Source: Artemisia argyi
Lineage: Eukaryota > Streptophyta > Magnoliopsida > Asterales > Asteraceae
Assembly: GCA_030686995.1 (NCBI GenBank)
Contig: CM060709.1
Span: 128,432,373-128,496,372 of the forward strand
Reading direction: 5' to 3'
Length of the DNA stretch: 64,000 bases
Shown: positions 35,498 to 46,860 of the stretch, one piece after another
How positions within the stretch are numbered: position 1 is the stretch's first letter
Layout: each line of letters begins with the position of its first letter
Translations under genes and position numbers: made by a program
The notes under the pieces: generated by a model
Seen by the model: the letters and a program-made list of their open reading frames with translations, nothing else
Database searches by the model: none
What the model was told of the DNA's origin: nothing

Positions 35498-35669
35498 GTA
35501 ATGTGATATAACGATTTGGTTTATTGCATTCCATAATGAAGTGGTACAATATAAATGATTACAAGAATATTCTAGAGACGGGCTTGAGCCCAATGACTAA
35601 TACAGGCAAACACTCCCCCGCAGTCCGAGCGGCGAAATCGCGAAAGCTTGGACCGGAGATTAAAAGCTA

Positions 35670-36480
35670 AAAACAATAAAGTAAAGCATATAGTCACACA
35701 CATTTTTTTTGTTGTGTGTCACTAAAGGTCCCGCCACCGTAGGTGGCATATGGTCACATTGTTGAGTTCGTGGCCTTTTCCATCGAAAAAGAGTGACCAA
35801 AACCACAAATATGTGTGACAAATTAGGCACAAGTTTTGTTGGATTAGTCATTATCAGTGACCGTAAACACTTTATAGTCACACGAATATTTTTTTAGAGT
35901 AACTATTTTTCGTCCTTTGGCAACATAAATATATAATATATGTGACATTTGAGATGATTTATTCAAGTAAATGTGTATTATGTATGAATATTTTCCGTCC
36001 TGCGGCCACATGAATATATAATAAATGTGACGTCTGTGATGATTTAGTCACACAACATGTATTGTTTTTTTTTAGTTAGTCACATACAATTTTTTTAAAA
36101 AAAAGTCCAAAAGTGTGAATAAGTGTGACAATTTGTTGTTTAAAGTAAAGAAATGTGTATTTTGTGTGGCTATTGTTCATCCAATGGCCACTTGAATTTT
36201 ATCTTTCTGTGACCTTTTGTAATATTTAGTCACACAAAGCATATTTGTTTTGGGTATTTAGTCACATACAATTAAGCATAAAGTAGCCAAAAATGTTAAT
36301 AAGTGTGACCATATGTTGTTTAAAGTAAAGAGATATATATTTGTGTGACTATTGATCATCCAATTGCTACATGATTTTTTTGTGTGGGCTTTTGTAATAT
36401 TTAGTCACACAACGAATTAAACAAACAATGACCAAACGTGTTAATAAATGTGACTGTATGCATCTTTTAGTCATATTTAA
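35670..36480. mobile_element. CACTA-like subterminal repeat region, left
   Basis: It is packed with TAGTCACAC(A) and its complement GTGTGACTA/GTGTGACCA in both orientations, more than fifteen times in 800 bp. Such arrays are typical of the subterminal regions of plant CACTA elements. I could not fix a CACTA terminus. The same motifs recur at 40866-41160. Confidence 0.5.
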
Positions 36481-36972
36481 AAAATCAATATATATCAAAA
36501 CAAATTCAAATATATACCAAACAAATTCAAATACAATAAAACTGGAATTTATATAACTGAACCACTAATACATATCATATAAACAGTACTAACTATATGA
36601 ACCAACAGTACTAACTTATAACTAACAGTTCTAGCTAATATACTAGCAGTACTAACAGTTGTAACTAATACACTAGCAGTTTCAACGAGGGCTTCATGTT
36701 CTTCGTCCAACCTTTTTATCTTTTCTCTGATTCATGAAAGCAACTGAAGTTATTTGCAGAATGGGAAGTAACCATCTTAATTTTTATTTTATTTTATTTT
36801 ATTTTATATTTTTTTTTCTTAAAATTCTGCTAGTGGCATTCATGATTCATGAAAGTAACTGGAATTTTTTTTCTTCTGAAAACAACAAAGTGATTAAGTT
36901 ACCTCCTCACTTGTGGATTCCTGCATAATATATACAGAGTTAACATCATTTACAACTGATAAATATACTGCA

Positions 36973-37182
36973 GAGTTAACTACATTTTTGGTCCTCGTGG
37001 TTTACCGGGTATAACAGTTTTGGTCCAAAATTTTGAAATGTAACGGATCTTGTCCAATATCCGCTGACCCGTAACACTTTTGGTCCAATTTTTGTTGACC
37101 GCTAGTTTGACTAGTTAAAAACATGCAAAATGACTAAAATACCCTCAAATGTTGATGTACAATGACTAAAATGCCCCTTCCC

Positions 37183-37255
<73 letters not shown>

Positions 37256-38415
37256 TCTAAAAATGTAGTTAACTCTTATTATTATTATTATTTAAAAACA
37301 ATAACACATAACATAATCCAAACACCTCCAGCCATTTTTTTCTTCATCTTCATATTCCCGGACTACCAAACCCAGAATCGGCGAGATTCCGGCGACCAAC
37401 TTTTAAACATAAAAACATCCAAATCACAGCTTTATACATATACAAATATAAAGCTACAAAAACTAATTCGACCAAAAACCACTAAATGAATAAATCCCAC
37501 TCTAATATATGTATAGATTTACAAACAAAAACTAGTCATCATAAGACCATTTTCCAGTCGCATTTTCCGGTCGACTAACAAAAATATGAAGTAACCACCA
37601 CCAACCTTTTTTATCATCACCTAAGTCCACAATACAACACCCCATTTGCCAGTCAACTTAGGCGGTGGCGACCACCATTAGCACACCAACACCAACATCA
37701 TCATCACATCTATACATCCTTCAAACCAACCAAACCATTCTCACCTTCAATCACTTTCTCCATATCATCTTCATATAAGAAGTTTGGTAAAATTGAACCC
37801 CTAAATCTAAATCTAAAACAAACCATTAAACAAAAACAAATCTCTACATCATTGGGTCATCTTCTACCTTCTCGACCACCATAACCAACTTTGCACACCC
37901 ACCCCAATTTGATGTCGGCATCAGTAAAGAAAAAAAGAAATTAGATCTAAAACCCATCTTGTAGCTTTCATTATCCACCATAAAAACTTCAATTACTACC
38001 TTTCTTGATCCATTTAGGAAAAACCCATCTAGTGGTTAAATAGCGCGTAGCTATGCTCAAAAGAAAGGAAATCAAAAATGGTGAAGATTGGTGGTGGTTG
38101 TGAAGGTGGACGCACGGTGGTTGAGGAGGTGTGGCCGGAAAACCAACCGGAGAAGAAAAGGGGTGTGTGTTGGTGTGTGGAGTGGGTGGGTGAGTAATAT
38201 AAAGAAAATAATATAAAGGGTGTGAGTGGTTGAGTGGAATGACCAAAATACCCTTTCTTTTAACAGTCAAACTATGTTTGACTAACGGTGATAATAAAAT
38301 TGGACCAAAAATGTTACGGGTCAGCGGATATTGGACAAGATCCGTTACATTTCAAAATTTTGGACCAAAACTGTTATACCCGGTAAACCACGAGGACCAA
38401 AAATGTAGTTAACTC
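36973..38415. mobile_element. Mutator-type element (1.44 kb) with long inverted repeats
   Basis: It starts GAGTTAACTACATTTTTGGT and ends ACCAAAAATGTAGTTAACTC. The arms match for about 120 bp or more, including TGGTTTACCGGGTATAACAG. It has a perfect 9-bp duplication TATACTGCA (36964-36972 and 38416-38424). The interior has an (ATT)n tract (37189-37252), a nearby extra copy of the terminus (CTAAAAATGTAGTTAACTC, about 37257-37275), and 1 kb of C-rich non-coding sequence of unknown origin. No transposase. Confidence 0.9.
37189..37252. repeat. (ATT)n microsatellite
   Basis: About 21 uninterrupted ATT units inside the 1.44-kb Mutator-type element. A shorter run follows at 37277-37290. Confidence 0.95.
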
Positions 38416-39103
38416 TATACTGCAATAGAAAAGAACAATGTTCTGTTGTCTCACCAGTCGTTGTCATAAAGAATGACAATGTCTCCAGTTGCAAGATTGA
38501 AATTTTAATTATTCGTACCTCTTGTCTTGTTAATCTACTTTCTCTTCTAGCTTTCAGAACAGGTACAAGAAGCTCATAAATTAGCTCCAACCAGACTTTG
38601 GTGGGCACAAAAATGTTCATGATATGTGAAAGATACCTAAAATGACATTTCAAATTTTCAGCAAGAAATGGGAAAATTATTATTTTTTCCTTGATTAAGA
38701 AATTGGACTAGCTGAGTTTAGTGTAAGACTCCGAAACTCCATAATAATCAGAGAACTCAGCCACCAGCCATTTCCAAGGCTCGACTACCCGCAAGTTACG
38801 TGCATGGAAACATTGTGCACGCATGACAGCCTTCAACAGTAAATCATATGTTAACATTTCCACAACAGGTCCACACTATTACAAAGGTTAGATTTAGGAA
38901 AAGAAAACATATATAAAACAGATGTGTAGTTTCATCAGATGTAATGGTACTTGTGATGGAAAGCTGAGCCTTCCCAATGCATTCACTATCTTCTTGATAG
39001 ATTGGCCACCACTTGATTCTATCATTCTGCATACCATGAAAATTAAACCATGTAGTTTTCATATATCTAATATAAAAAATTGAGTTTGTACATGATAGAA
39101 ACA
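38416..39103. other. Non-coding DNA 3' of the polygalacturonase fragments
   Basis: No polygalacturonase C-terminal block is recognisable here, although a distorted last exon cannot be excluded. Confidence 0.4.
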
Positions 39104-40245
39104 TCACCCTCCATACTAATGTCGATATCTTGCAACACAATTCCTTGACATGGATGGTCTTTGCTGCAATCGAATGTAATTGCCTCTTCATTTGCGCTAG
39201 TTCCAGTAATACTTTGGTAAGTCACATCTTTTATTTCGACAGTCGAGCTCTGCAAATCATTTCAATTGTTATAACAAAGCATACAAAAGAAATTAGACAA
39301 ACATATGGCACTCTTTTTCAAACAAAAAATTTCTTGCAAAGTAGTAGAATTCCATCTGATGTGTCATTAGTACTACATATGCATTTATGTATGAGAACGA
39401 AAAAAGTTTCACTTTACCAAATATGTTTTTCGAATATATTGATAATTAGAGATACGGAAGAAACCATTTTTTTTTACTAAATGTGTCAAAAGTGGATTGT
39501 TAAGTTTGTCTGCTATAACTTGAAATCACGTAATGATTTACCTACTTACTGCCAAGTTTTAATTCTAACACCACTTGTTGTTCCAGTAAGTTTTGCGCCA
39601 TCTACCGTGATATCTGAAACATAAGCTTCTGAGTTGTGGTCACCAAGGTTACCGATACCGAATTAACAAGCAAACACACTATTATTAGTATGCATTTCAG
39701 CAATCATCCTGTTACTAGTATGCATATCAAATGAAAAAAACTATTTGAAAGTCTTTGAATCAATGAGTTAACAAGCCATAAATAGATATGTTATCTTATC
39801 TACAATTGGAAAAATGAGTCAACTTTGCTTATTGTGCTCATAATCATCAAATTTATATGATAGCTTAGTCAAAAGGGAACAAGTCAAACAGGTTAGAATC
39901 ACCCATTGTTTAATCAGTTGTTTACAACCAAAGTAATTTATTGATTTTCTGAGAATATTAAATATAACATATGTTTATATTTTGAAACTTATATAGAGAA
40001 AACAAAAGATCAGACAAAAAAGCTAACCCAAGCGTGTGTATAATTCCTAAAAATGTGTCCACTTTGACCCATTACTTTACAAGTTTACGTAACCTTCCTT
40101 TTCAAGCTTGCACACACTACATATTTAAAAGGAATCAATGAACATACCTAATCCCATGACCAGGTCCACACGTTATACCAGTGGATTGAACATTTCTTGT
40201 TTCGGTCTCAATCAAAATGCAATCATCTCCTTCATTGGTAACAGA
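39104..40245 (-). pseudogene. Polygalacturonase (GH28) exon fragments
   Basis: GH28 enzymes hydrolyse pectin homogalacturonan in the cell wall. Three exon-like blocks remain on the minus strand. The first (40148 to about 40240) reads NEGDDCILIETETRNVQSTG then CGPGHGI, with motifs II and III of the active site. The second (39550 to about 39665) reads GIGNLGDHNSEAYVSDITVD then VRIKTWQ, with motif IV (RIK). The third (about 39093-39249) reads VTYQSITGTSANEEAITFDC then PCQGIVLQDIDI. Motif I (NTD) and everything before it is missing. The exon normally between KTWQ and VTYxxIxGTSA is absent from the 300 bp available. So this is an incomplete relic, possibly carried by a CACTA-type element. Confidence 0.8.
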
Positions 40246-40860
40246 AAAACCAAAACCAAAAAACATTAGAAATTCGGTTATGTGCAACAAACTCCCTATG
40301 TAATATTGCAAAGTAAGCATGTGATGATAAATTAATACACGAAATATACATATTATAAGCATCAATTGTAGCAGCTCTAATGTTAAAAGGTTATAGAGAT
40401 TCGGGTTCACATAAACCCTATATTCGAAAAGCACCAAAACAATAAATTGACCCAGGTACATCTCAAATTAGTTATGGAATTGAAGATATTAGACATTAAA
40501 AATACCTGATTTGTAGACTAGTAGGCTTGAAATTGGTGGTGATTGACTTGGAATTGTGGTCCGTGATTTGGGAGGATGTGGAGCGATAGTTGATTTTGAA
40601 TGGTGAAGGAGAATAGATGGGATCCATGGGGTAGGAATAAAATGAGATGAAAAGTATAATAATGAGATTGAGGGAATATGAGGGATAATGGAAAATTTGA
40701 AATGGAGAATTTTTGGTGAAACACTTGGGCGGGACAAACAAAAAAGATATAGGGAGGCGGGAATGAATGGATGTAAAGTGTTAGTGTTTTGATTTTGGGG
40801 AAAAGGGGGCAGGATCTTGAGAGGGAGATTGAAATTTTGAGGAAAAGATATAATGAATGT
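40246..40860. other. Non-coding DNA 5' of the polygalacturonase fragments
   Basis: No N-terminal polygalacturonase exon is seen. The Ser/Pro-rich frames on the minus strand (40489-40940) lack any known protein feature. Confidence 0.4.
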
Positions 40861-41154
40861 CTATGGTTTAGTGTGACCGTATATGATATTTGGTCACACT
40901 GTTCAAGTGTGTGACATATATTTGTCACTTTTAAATGCATATCGTGACTAATTCATCAAATTTATTTTTCAGTTGTCACACATTTAAAATTCATATGTGA
41001 CTAAATATTCAGCAAAAAAAAAAAAAAAAAAAAAAAAAAGTCACTTTTAAATAATGTGTGAAAAACTTGACTATATGATTTAGCCACACACACAATTAGT
41101 TCATGTGACCATATATGGATTTTGGTAGCACTGTTCAATTGTGTGACATGGATT
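40861..41154. mobile_element. CACTA-like subterminal repeat region, right
   Basis: It contains GTGTGACCGTATATGATATT, GGTCACACTGTTCAAGTGTG and further GTGTGAC/GTCACAC motifs in both orientations, matching the left array at 35670-36480. An A tract lies at 41015-41039. With the left array it may bracket one 5.5-kb element containing the polygalacturonase relic. Confidence 0.45.
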
Positions 41155-42449
41155 TTGGAGCTTTTCAGACATTTGTACGCTCAAGAATGAAGAAAACAAG
41201 AAAACCAGGGAAAATATGGAAATAACACCAGACGACGTCAGGCTTTGGAGCTGACGCCGATGCGATGGAATTTTATACTAGGCGCCCAGAAAAGAATTTT
41301 GGAATTTTACACGGGACGGCGTCAGGTACAAACGAGGCGAGGCCGCCTGGCTTTACACTTACACGAGGCGGCCCAGAAGTATTACAAAGGGACGGCGTCA
41401 GAAGGTCTCTTGGGCGATACGAAACCCTAAAAGCGGCGACCTGACGGAGTCAGGACTTATAACCTGACACCGTCAGCCTTGTAAATCTATATATAGTTTT
41501 GGATTTTTCATTCATTAGTGTGTAACTTTTAGAGGAGAAACTTTTGGTACAAATCCTAGTCCGAATTTTGCAGTAAATTTAGGGTTTCAAACCCTCTTTT
41601 CTTCCATGTTCAATTAAAGATAAGTTCTCCCTTTAATCATTCAATATGTTTATGTGTTGTTTGATTACTTGTTTGTCTTTTCTTTATATTAACATGTTAG
41701 CTTAGATTTCCTAGTGTTTGCTTAGATCTAATGAAACCTAGTTATTGATTATTGATTGTTGATTTGTTATTGATTGTTTGGTTGATTGACTAGCGTTAGA
41801 CTTAAGAAAACTGGCTAATTTCCTATACGGTAACAAGCTTGAACGTCTTAAGAAATGTAATCGGATGTGTACTACGGTTTTATTGGTTGTATTTAATGCA
41901 TGAGTAACTATTAATGAGACTATGATATGATACTAAACGTGTCATCATAAGAAGAGATAGAAGCTCATAGGGTTGGGGAAGGATGTACACGCTCCCACGA
42001 GTGGTATTAAGAAATGCAATCCTTCATCCAAACAATCGTGACAAATCAATAAATCAATAGGAAATAACTAGGGAGTAGTGAAATCTAAGTAAACATATTT
42101 CTCTCTTATAAGTAGTCCACCACATTTATTTTCTTGTTATTTTATTTTGTCTTGTTTGTTTGTAGTTTTTGGGTTAGTTGACTAGCAACTAATTCCACCC
42201 AATCTTCCATACCCGAGATTTTAATTGCTTTCATAAAAATTTAAAAATACAAAAATAATCATCCCTCACCTCTAGACCTAGTTGACATAGTTTTCAATCC
42301 TAACGACACTATTCTCCTAGAGAACGATCAATCCCCCGGTACTTGCCACTCACTATACTACATCGGTCAGGTACACTGCCTAGAGGATTGCAAGCTTCTC
42401 AAGATCCATTGAGAAGTAAAACTTTTGCGAGTTTGTAATCCTGCATCAA
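41155..42449 (+). mobile_element. Athila-like LTR, diverged, possibly solo
   Basis: It follows the same order as the LTRs at 46484 and 60136: a U3-like part with repeated GACGGCGTCA-type motifs, TATA (CTATATATAG near 41490), CATTCATTAGTGTG(T/C)AAC, GAACGTCTTAAGAAA, TGGTTGTATTTAATGC, CAACTAATTCC, CCTCACCTCTAGACCTAGTT and CCCCCGGTACTTG. It ends CCTGCATCA, compared with CACGTATCA in the others. It is a different subfamily. No primer-binding site follows, so it is a solo LTR or fragment. Its left boundary is approximate. Confidence 0.65.
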
Positions 42450-42516
42450 TAACCCAAAGTATCCCCTACAACTAAAACGGGATAACCCAAAGTATCCCCT
42501 ATAACTAAAACAAAGA
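42449..42516. repeat. 34-bp tandem duplicate just after the LTR-like end
   Basis: ATAACCCAAAGTATCCCCTA occurs at 42449 and 42483 with near-identical continuations. Confidence 0.75.
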
Positions 42517-43223
42517 TGGAAAAAAAAAAAAAAAAACGAAAGTTGGTTCTAAAACTTCAACCCCCAAAGAACCTTCCGAACAAACGGGGCGTGTTTTTCT
42601 CTAGAAAAACATAAAGATCCATCATCATTTTTTTTAGTTGTTGTGATTATTCCATTCGGCTCTTGAGGGGTTGTGTGTCTCGATCGATTTTGGTGGTTCG
42701 AAGCAACAGAACAAGAAACGAAAAAGGAGAACAGTAGACAATTAAGAAAAAGAAAAGAAGTAGTAGGCTGTTGATGCAAGCATAGAAAGAAGTATATTAT
42801 ATTCTCAGTGGAGAACAACTTGGGAATATTAGGGTTATTACCCATTTTTTTTTATGAGAGAAATAAATAAAAGTGGTGGCTGTATACTTAAGTATTGTTT
42901 AGTATGTTGTATGAAATGTTTTAAATTTCTTGTATAAAAATTTAAAAATGTTTGATGTTGTTTTGGTTTTGTGGTGTTCTATTTTATAAATGGGCTTTCG
43001 GTTATTATGTTGTTATGGCTTTGTTTCTTTTGGCCTATTACTTATTTGCATGATAAGAAAATGGCTTTGTTTCTTTTGGTCTATTACTTAGCCCTACAAT
43101 ACTTGTCTATTAGATGGTTTTTGCATGGTAATATGAAGCACACAGAGTCTATCTAATTGGTCATAGTTTAATGTGCGTTAAATATATTCTTTATTAAGTT
43201 TGTAAGTTAAAATTTGTGTAATA

Positions 43224-43226
<3 letters not shown>

Positions 43227-43313
<87 letters not shown>
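43227..43313. repeat. (TA)n then (TAA)n microsatellite
   Basis: About 28 TA units run directly into about 10 TAA units. Confidence 0.95.
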
Positions 43314-43314
<1 letters not shown>

Positions 43315-44406
43315 CCACATAAACTGTATAAAAATCATTACAAACCTTTTTAACTTCATCTCATTTTATTGTACAACTAATTTCATTAAAAATTAACATT
43401 GAAGTCTAACTAATATTAATAAATTTTATCAATAAACTCAATTCTAAATAGCTAACCAAATGAATATTAATTAACATATTATTAATAATTCCTAAAACCT
43501 TTGGACTCCACTATTATGTCTTAAACTTATTTTTTTTTAATTTACAAATGGGTTCGAGCAAAAATTATGTACTTTTTCTTTTATATTCATTATTCAAGTT
43601 GCATGCTTACAAAAGCTAATCACGCTAAAAACTATAATTTAACCATTCAAAAATGTTGCTTTACATACATGATCGTGCACATTTCTTGAATCAATTCGCA
43701 CATGCGAGCTACATCAATAGAAAACATACATAAAATTACTTATATATGAAAATGCATTAACATAATACATATATCTATATATATATTGCATTAGGTTAAA
43801 TCATCAATAATTCTTGCAACATTTTCAACTTCATCTCAATCCATAACCGACTTTTAATTCTATACTAATTACTAAATATCATGTGATCAATTCCGGCAAG
43901 CCTTGCACTTCCATCTCGATGTTGTATATACTTCACATTAAATGCACCGGTTTTATTTTTCAATAAAAGTTTGAACTTTTGCTTATGTTTAAAACTCAAA
44001 TTACGTATTTTTTCATTTTTATTCATTACTCAATGTGATATTTTTAATATGTCGTATTTTGCTATTATGACAAACTCATTTAACGGGCGTAAATATTGGT
44101 TTCTCACTAATGATTCTACATATAGGAAAAGAAAACATTTTGCAATGAGCGGACCTTCTTCTTTTCAATAATAATTCAATTGTACACGATAAATTCATTA
44201 TAATATTTCTCAAAGAGCATTCGAAAGCAACTACTTACATAAACTAATCACGCTAAAAATTATCATTTAACCATTTAAATGTTGCTTTATATATATGCTC
44301 GTCCACATTTGCTTGAATCAATTCGCATATGTGAGCTACATCAATTGAAAACGCACATAAATTTACTTGTATATGAAAATGCATTAACATAATACATATA
44401 TCTATA

Positions 44407-44416
<10 letters not shown>

Positions 44417-44479
<63 letters not shown>
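44417..44479. repeat. (TA)n microsatellite
   Basis: About 30 TA units after a short TG run. It stands at the same relative place as a shorter TATATATATA in the first copy of the 0.6-kb duplication (43775-43785), so it grew after duplication. Confidence 0.95.
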
Positions 44480-44481
<2 letters not shown>

Positions 44482-45485
44482 TTATCTGTAACAATCACCT
44501 AAATATGTATGAAATAAAGAAAATAGTTGGTATCCTAGTCTTTGGTTCCATTTATCTGAGCATGCATTATCTTGTGTGATTTTCATTGTACCTGCGTATG
44601 ATAACTAAATTAAGAAGAAAAAAAAGACCGAGTTAATTACAAAGATCTAAAAGATGTGTGAATCATCTCCAAAATGTTGCAAAAGAGAATTTACATACCG
44701 CTACCAACAATTAAAGATCTAAAAGATGTGTGAATCGTCTTCAAATGTACATACTAAATGTGATTTTGGCCGGTTTATATAGGCATGAATTAGGTTAAAT
44801 CATTAACTATTCTTGCAATCTTTCGCAACCCTTGCACTTCATCTAGCCGACTTTTAATTCTTTACTAAATACCATGTGATCAATTCGGGCAACCCTTGCA
44901 CTTCATCTCCTTTCACGATTGTATAGTTATTATAAGGCTGCATTGAATTCTGAGCATTAGCTGGTTTGTACCCTATGCAATCATGACGCCTCCACATTAA
45001 ATTTAGGGACTGAATCTTATAGTATTGTAGATGATCAAAATTTTAAATGACAAACTAAGAAAAAAACAAACTTTGACTTTTTCTCCCAAGCTTTCCCTAT
45101 GGTGTTTACAGATAAGGTATCATCACTATAACCAAATCCATAGTAACTTAATTTTAATCCATTAAATCTCATTTACTTCAAAACCCACTTCTAAAATCAC
45201 ATATCCAAACTCTATCAATCAAATTACAAACTGGGTGCTACGATGCATATATTTGAAAACTAAACTAGACCTCCAATTTTTCATTAATCCCATCTCCAAA
45301 CACTAATTTCTTCATAAATTCCCTATCCCTAACATCGAATCATGTAAAATCTCAAAAGCCCACATAATTTTTGACCGTAAATCACTCAATTATGTTATGC
45401 ACACCAACTGTTTGATAAAATGTCACTTGAAACAAAACCCTTTTTCTAGCTTCTAATAGTTTAGGTTTAAATTTTTATTGATCGT

Positions 45486-46483
45486 GGTGGTCTGTACGTA
45501 TTATTTGATGGAGGGGGTAAGGGAGAGAAGGATATCAATTTGTTTCTCACTAGGCTTAAAAACAAGTTAACAAATGTAGAGGGGGATGTGCACACGAAGC
45601 CGGTTTCGTATGAGAATGAGGAGACACAAGGTGGGTGGGAGGACCCACAGGTTCATGCTATGCATAATACCTTCGCTAGCATTGTTACCGCTGAAAAGAT
45701 AACGACTAAAATTAGGTTTATGACGTTTGGTTAGTAATGTGCAGGTGGAGCAATCTGATTGTGTATTGCCTATGGAACAGTGACGGCTGCTCAAAACAAG
45801 TGTGCTAACTCCCTGGTTGGTTTATTTGTGGGGAAGTCAGTGGTGTTTACTCTTGTTCAAAATTATGTGTCGAATACTTGGGGTAAGTTTGGATTCCAAA
45901 AGGTTATTCGGGATGATGACGGTGTTTTTTATTTCAAGTTTGCGTCGACTACTGGTTTGGAGCAGGTATTGGAGAAGGGTCCTTGGATGATTCGAAATCA
46001 GCCAGTAATTCTTACTAAATGGGCGCCTAACTTAACATTGTCTAAGGATAATGTTACTAAGGTTCCTATATGGGTGAAAATACATAAATTTCCTGTGGTT
46101 GCTTATTGTGAAGATGGCTTGAGCCTAATAGCAACTCAGATTGGAAAATCTGTTATGCTTGATGCTTTTACAAGCGCCATGTGTAACGACCCTTGGGGAA
46201 GAACTGGATACGCTCGTGCTTTAATTGAAGTTTCAACTGATAAAGACCTTAAAAAGGAAGTCACTATGGCTATCCCGCTTATTGATGGTGAAGATTATAT
46301 GCGAGAAAGGATGAGCGTGGAATATGAATGGAAACCGCCGTGTTATAATGAATGCCATGTCTTTGGACACACTTATGATCAATGCCCTAAGCGTGTAGTG
46401 GAACATGTGCAGGAAACTAATGTTGAGCAGAATGATGGGTACAATACGGTCCATAATAGGAAGAGGAAAGGGAAGAAAGTTGA
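45486..46483 (+). pseudogene. LINE ORF1, 5' part, cut by an LTR element
   Basis: Plant L1-type LINE ORF1 encodes a nucleic-acid-binding protein (DUF4283 plus CCHC zinc knuckle). The readable part, 45759-46483, has WGKFGFQKVIRDDDGVFYFK, the GPWMIRNQPVILTKWAPN block typical of DUF4283, VPIWVKIHKFPVVAY, and a knuckle ECHVFGHTYDQC. A further in-frame stretch (45486-45731) precedes it. Frameshifts and stops around 45732-45780 separate the two. The frame stops at the left LTR of element A and resumes exactly at 56634. Position 4 of the knuckle has Tyr where Cys is usual. Confidence 0.85.
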
Positions 46484-46860
46484 TGATGAGGCAAAAAGTG
46501 TACCGCTTTTAAGGGGTCATTTAAGCCCGAATTCGAGATTAGTTAATCAAATATTGCCCTAAATCGTTCCTTTTGTCATTTTAGGTACTTTTGAGGAAGA
46601 ATCTAGAAAAGAAAGCGTTTTGGACGTTTTTGGAGCATAAAAGTGAAGAAAACGGCAAAGTCTCAAATTTCCTTGCTGGAACAGTACCTGACGGCGTCAA
46701 GATGTTGTACATGACGGCGTCAAGAGTTACAAAAGAGGTGGAAGTGGAAAATACATGTGACGATCCAGAGTGTTTTCAAGCCTAGGACCTGACGGCGTCA
46801 CCCAAGGCCGTCAGGGTCCAAACATTAGTGACGGCCCAAAGTATTTCTACACATGACGGC

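Larger units (their letters stand above)
42517..45485. other. AT-rich intergenic DNA with a tandem duplication and microsatellites
   Basis: Blocks at 43610-43790 recur at 44225-44410, and blocks at 43793-43915 recur at 44785-44905, in the same order. So about 0.6 kb was duplicated and later expanded. Shared pieces include ATGAAAATGCATTAACATAA and CCGACTTTTAATTCT. A minus-strand frame at 42549-42845 (98 codons, hydrophobic stretch then basic) has no recognisable family and I do not call it. Confidence 0.5.

Noticed and set aside
35540..35660. Possible Copia LTR fragment (CAGTCCGAGCGGCGAAATCG)
   Set aside because: It feels familiar but I cannot support it with ends or a partner LTR.
42549..42845. 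A 98-codon minus-strand frame with a hydrophobic segment
   Set aside because: No recognisable family, no splice context and AT-rich surroundings; not enough to call a gene.
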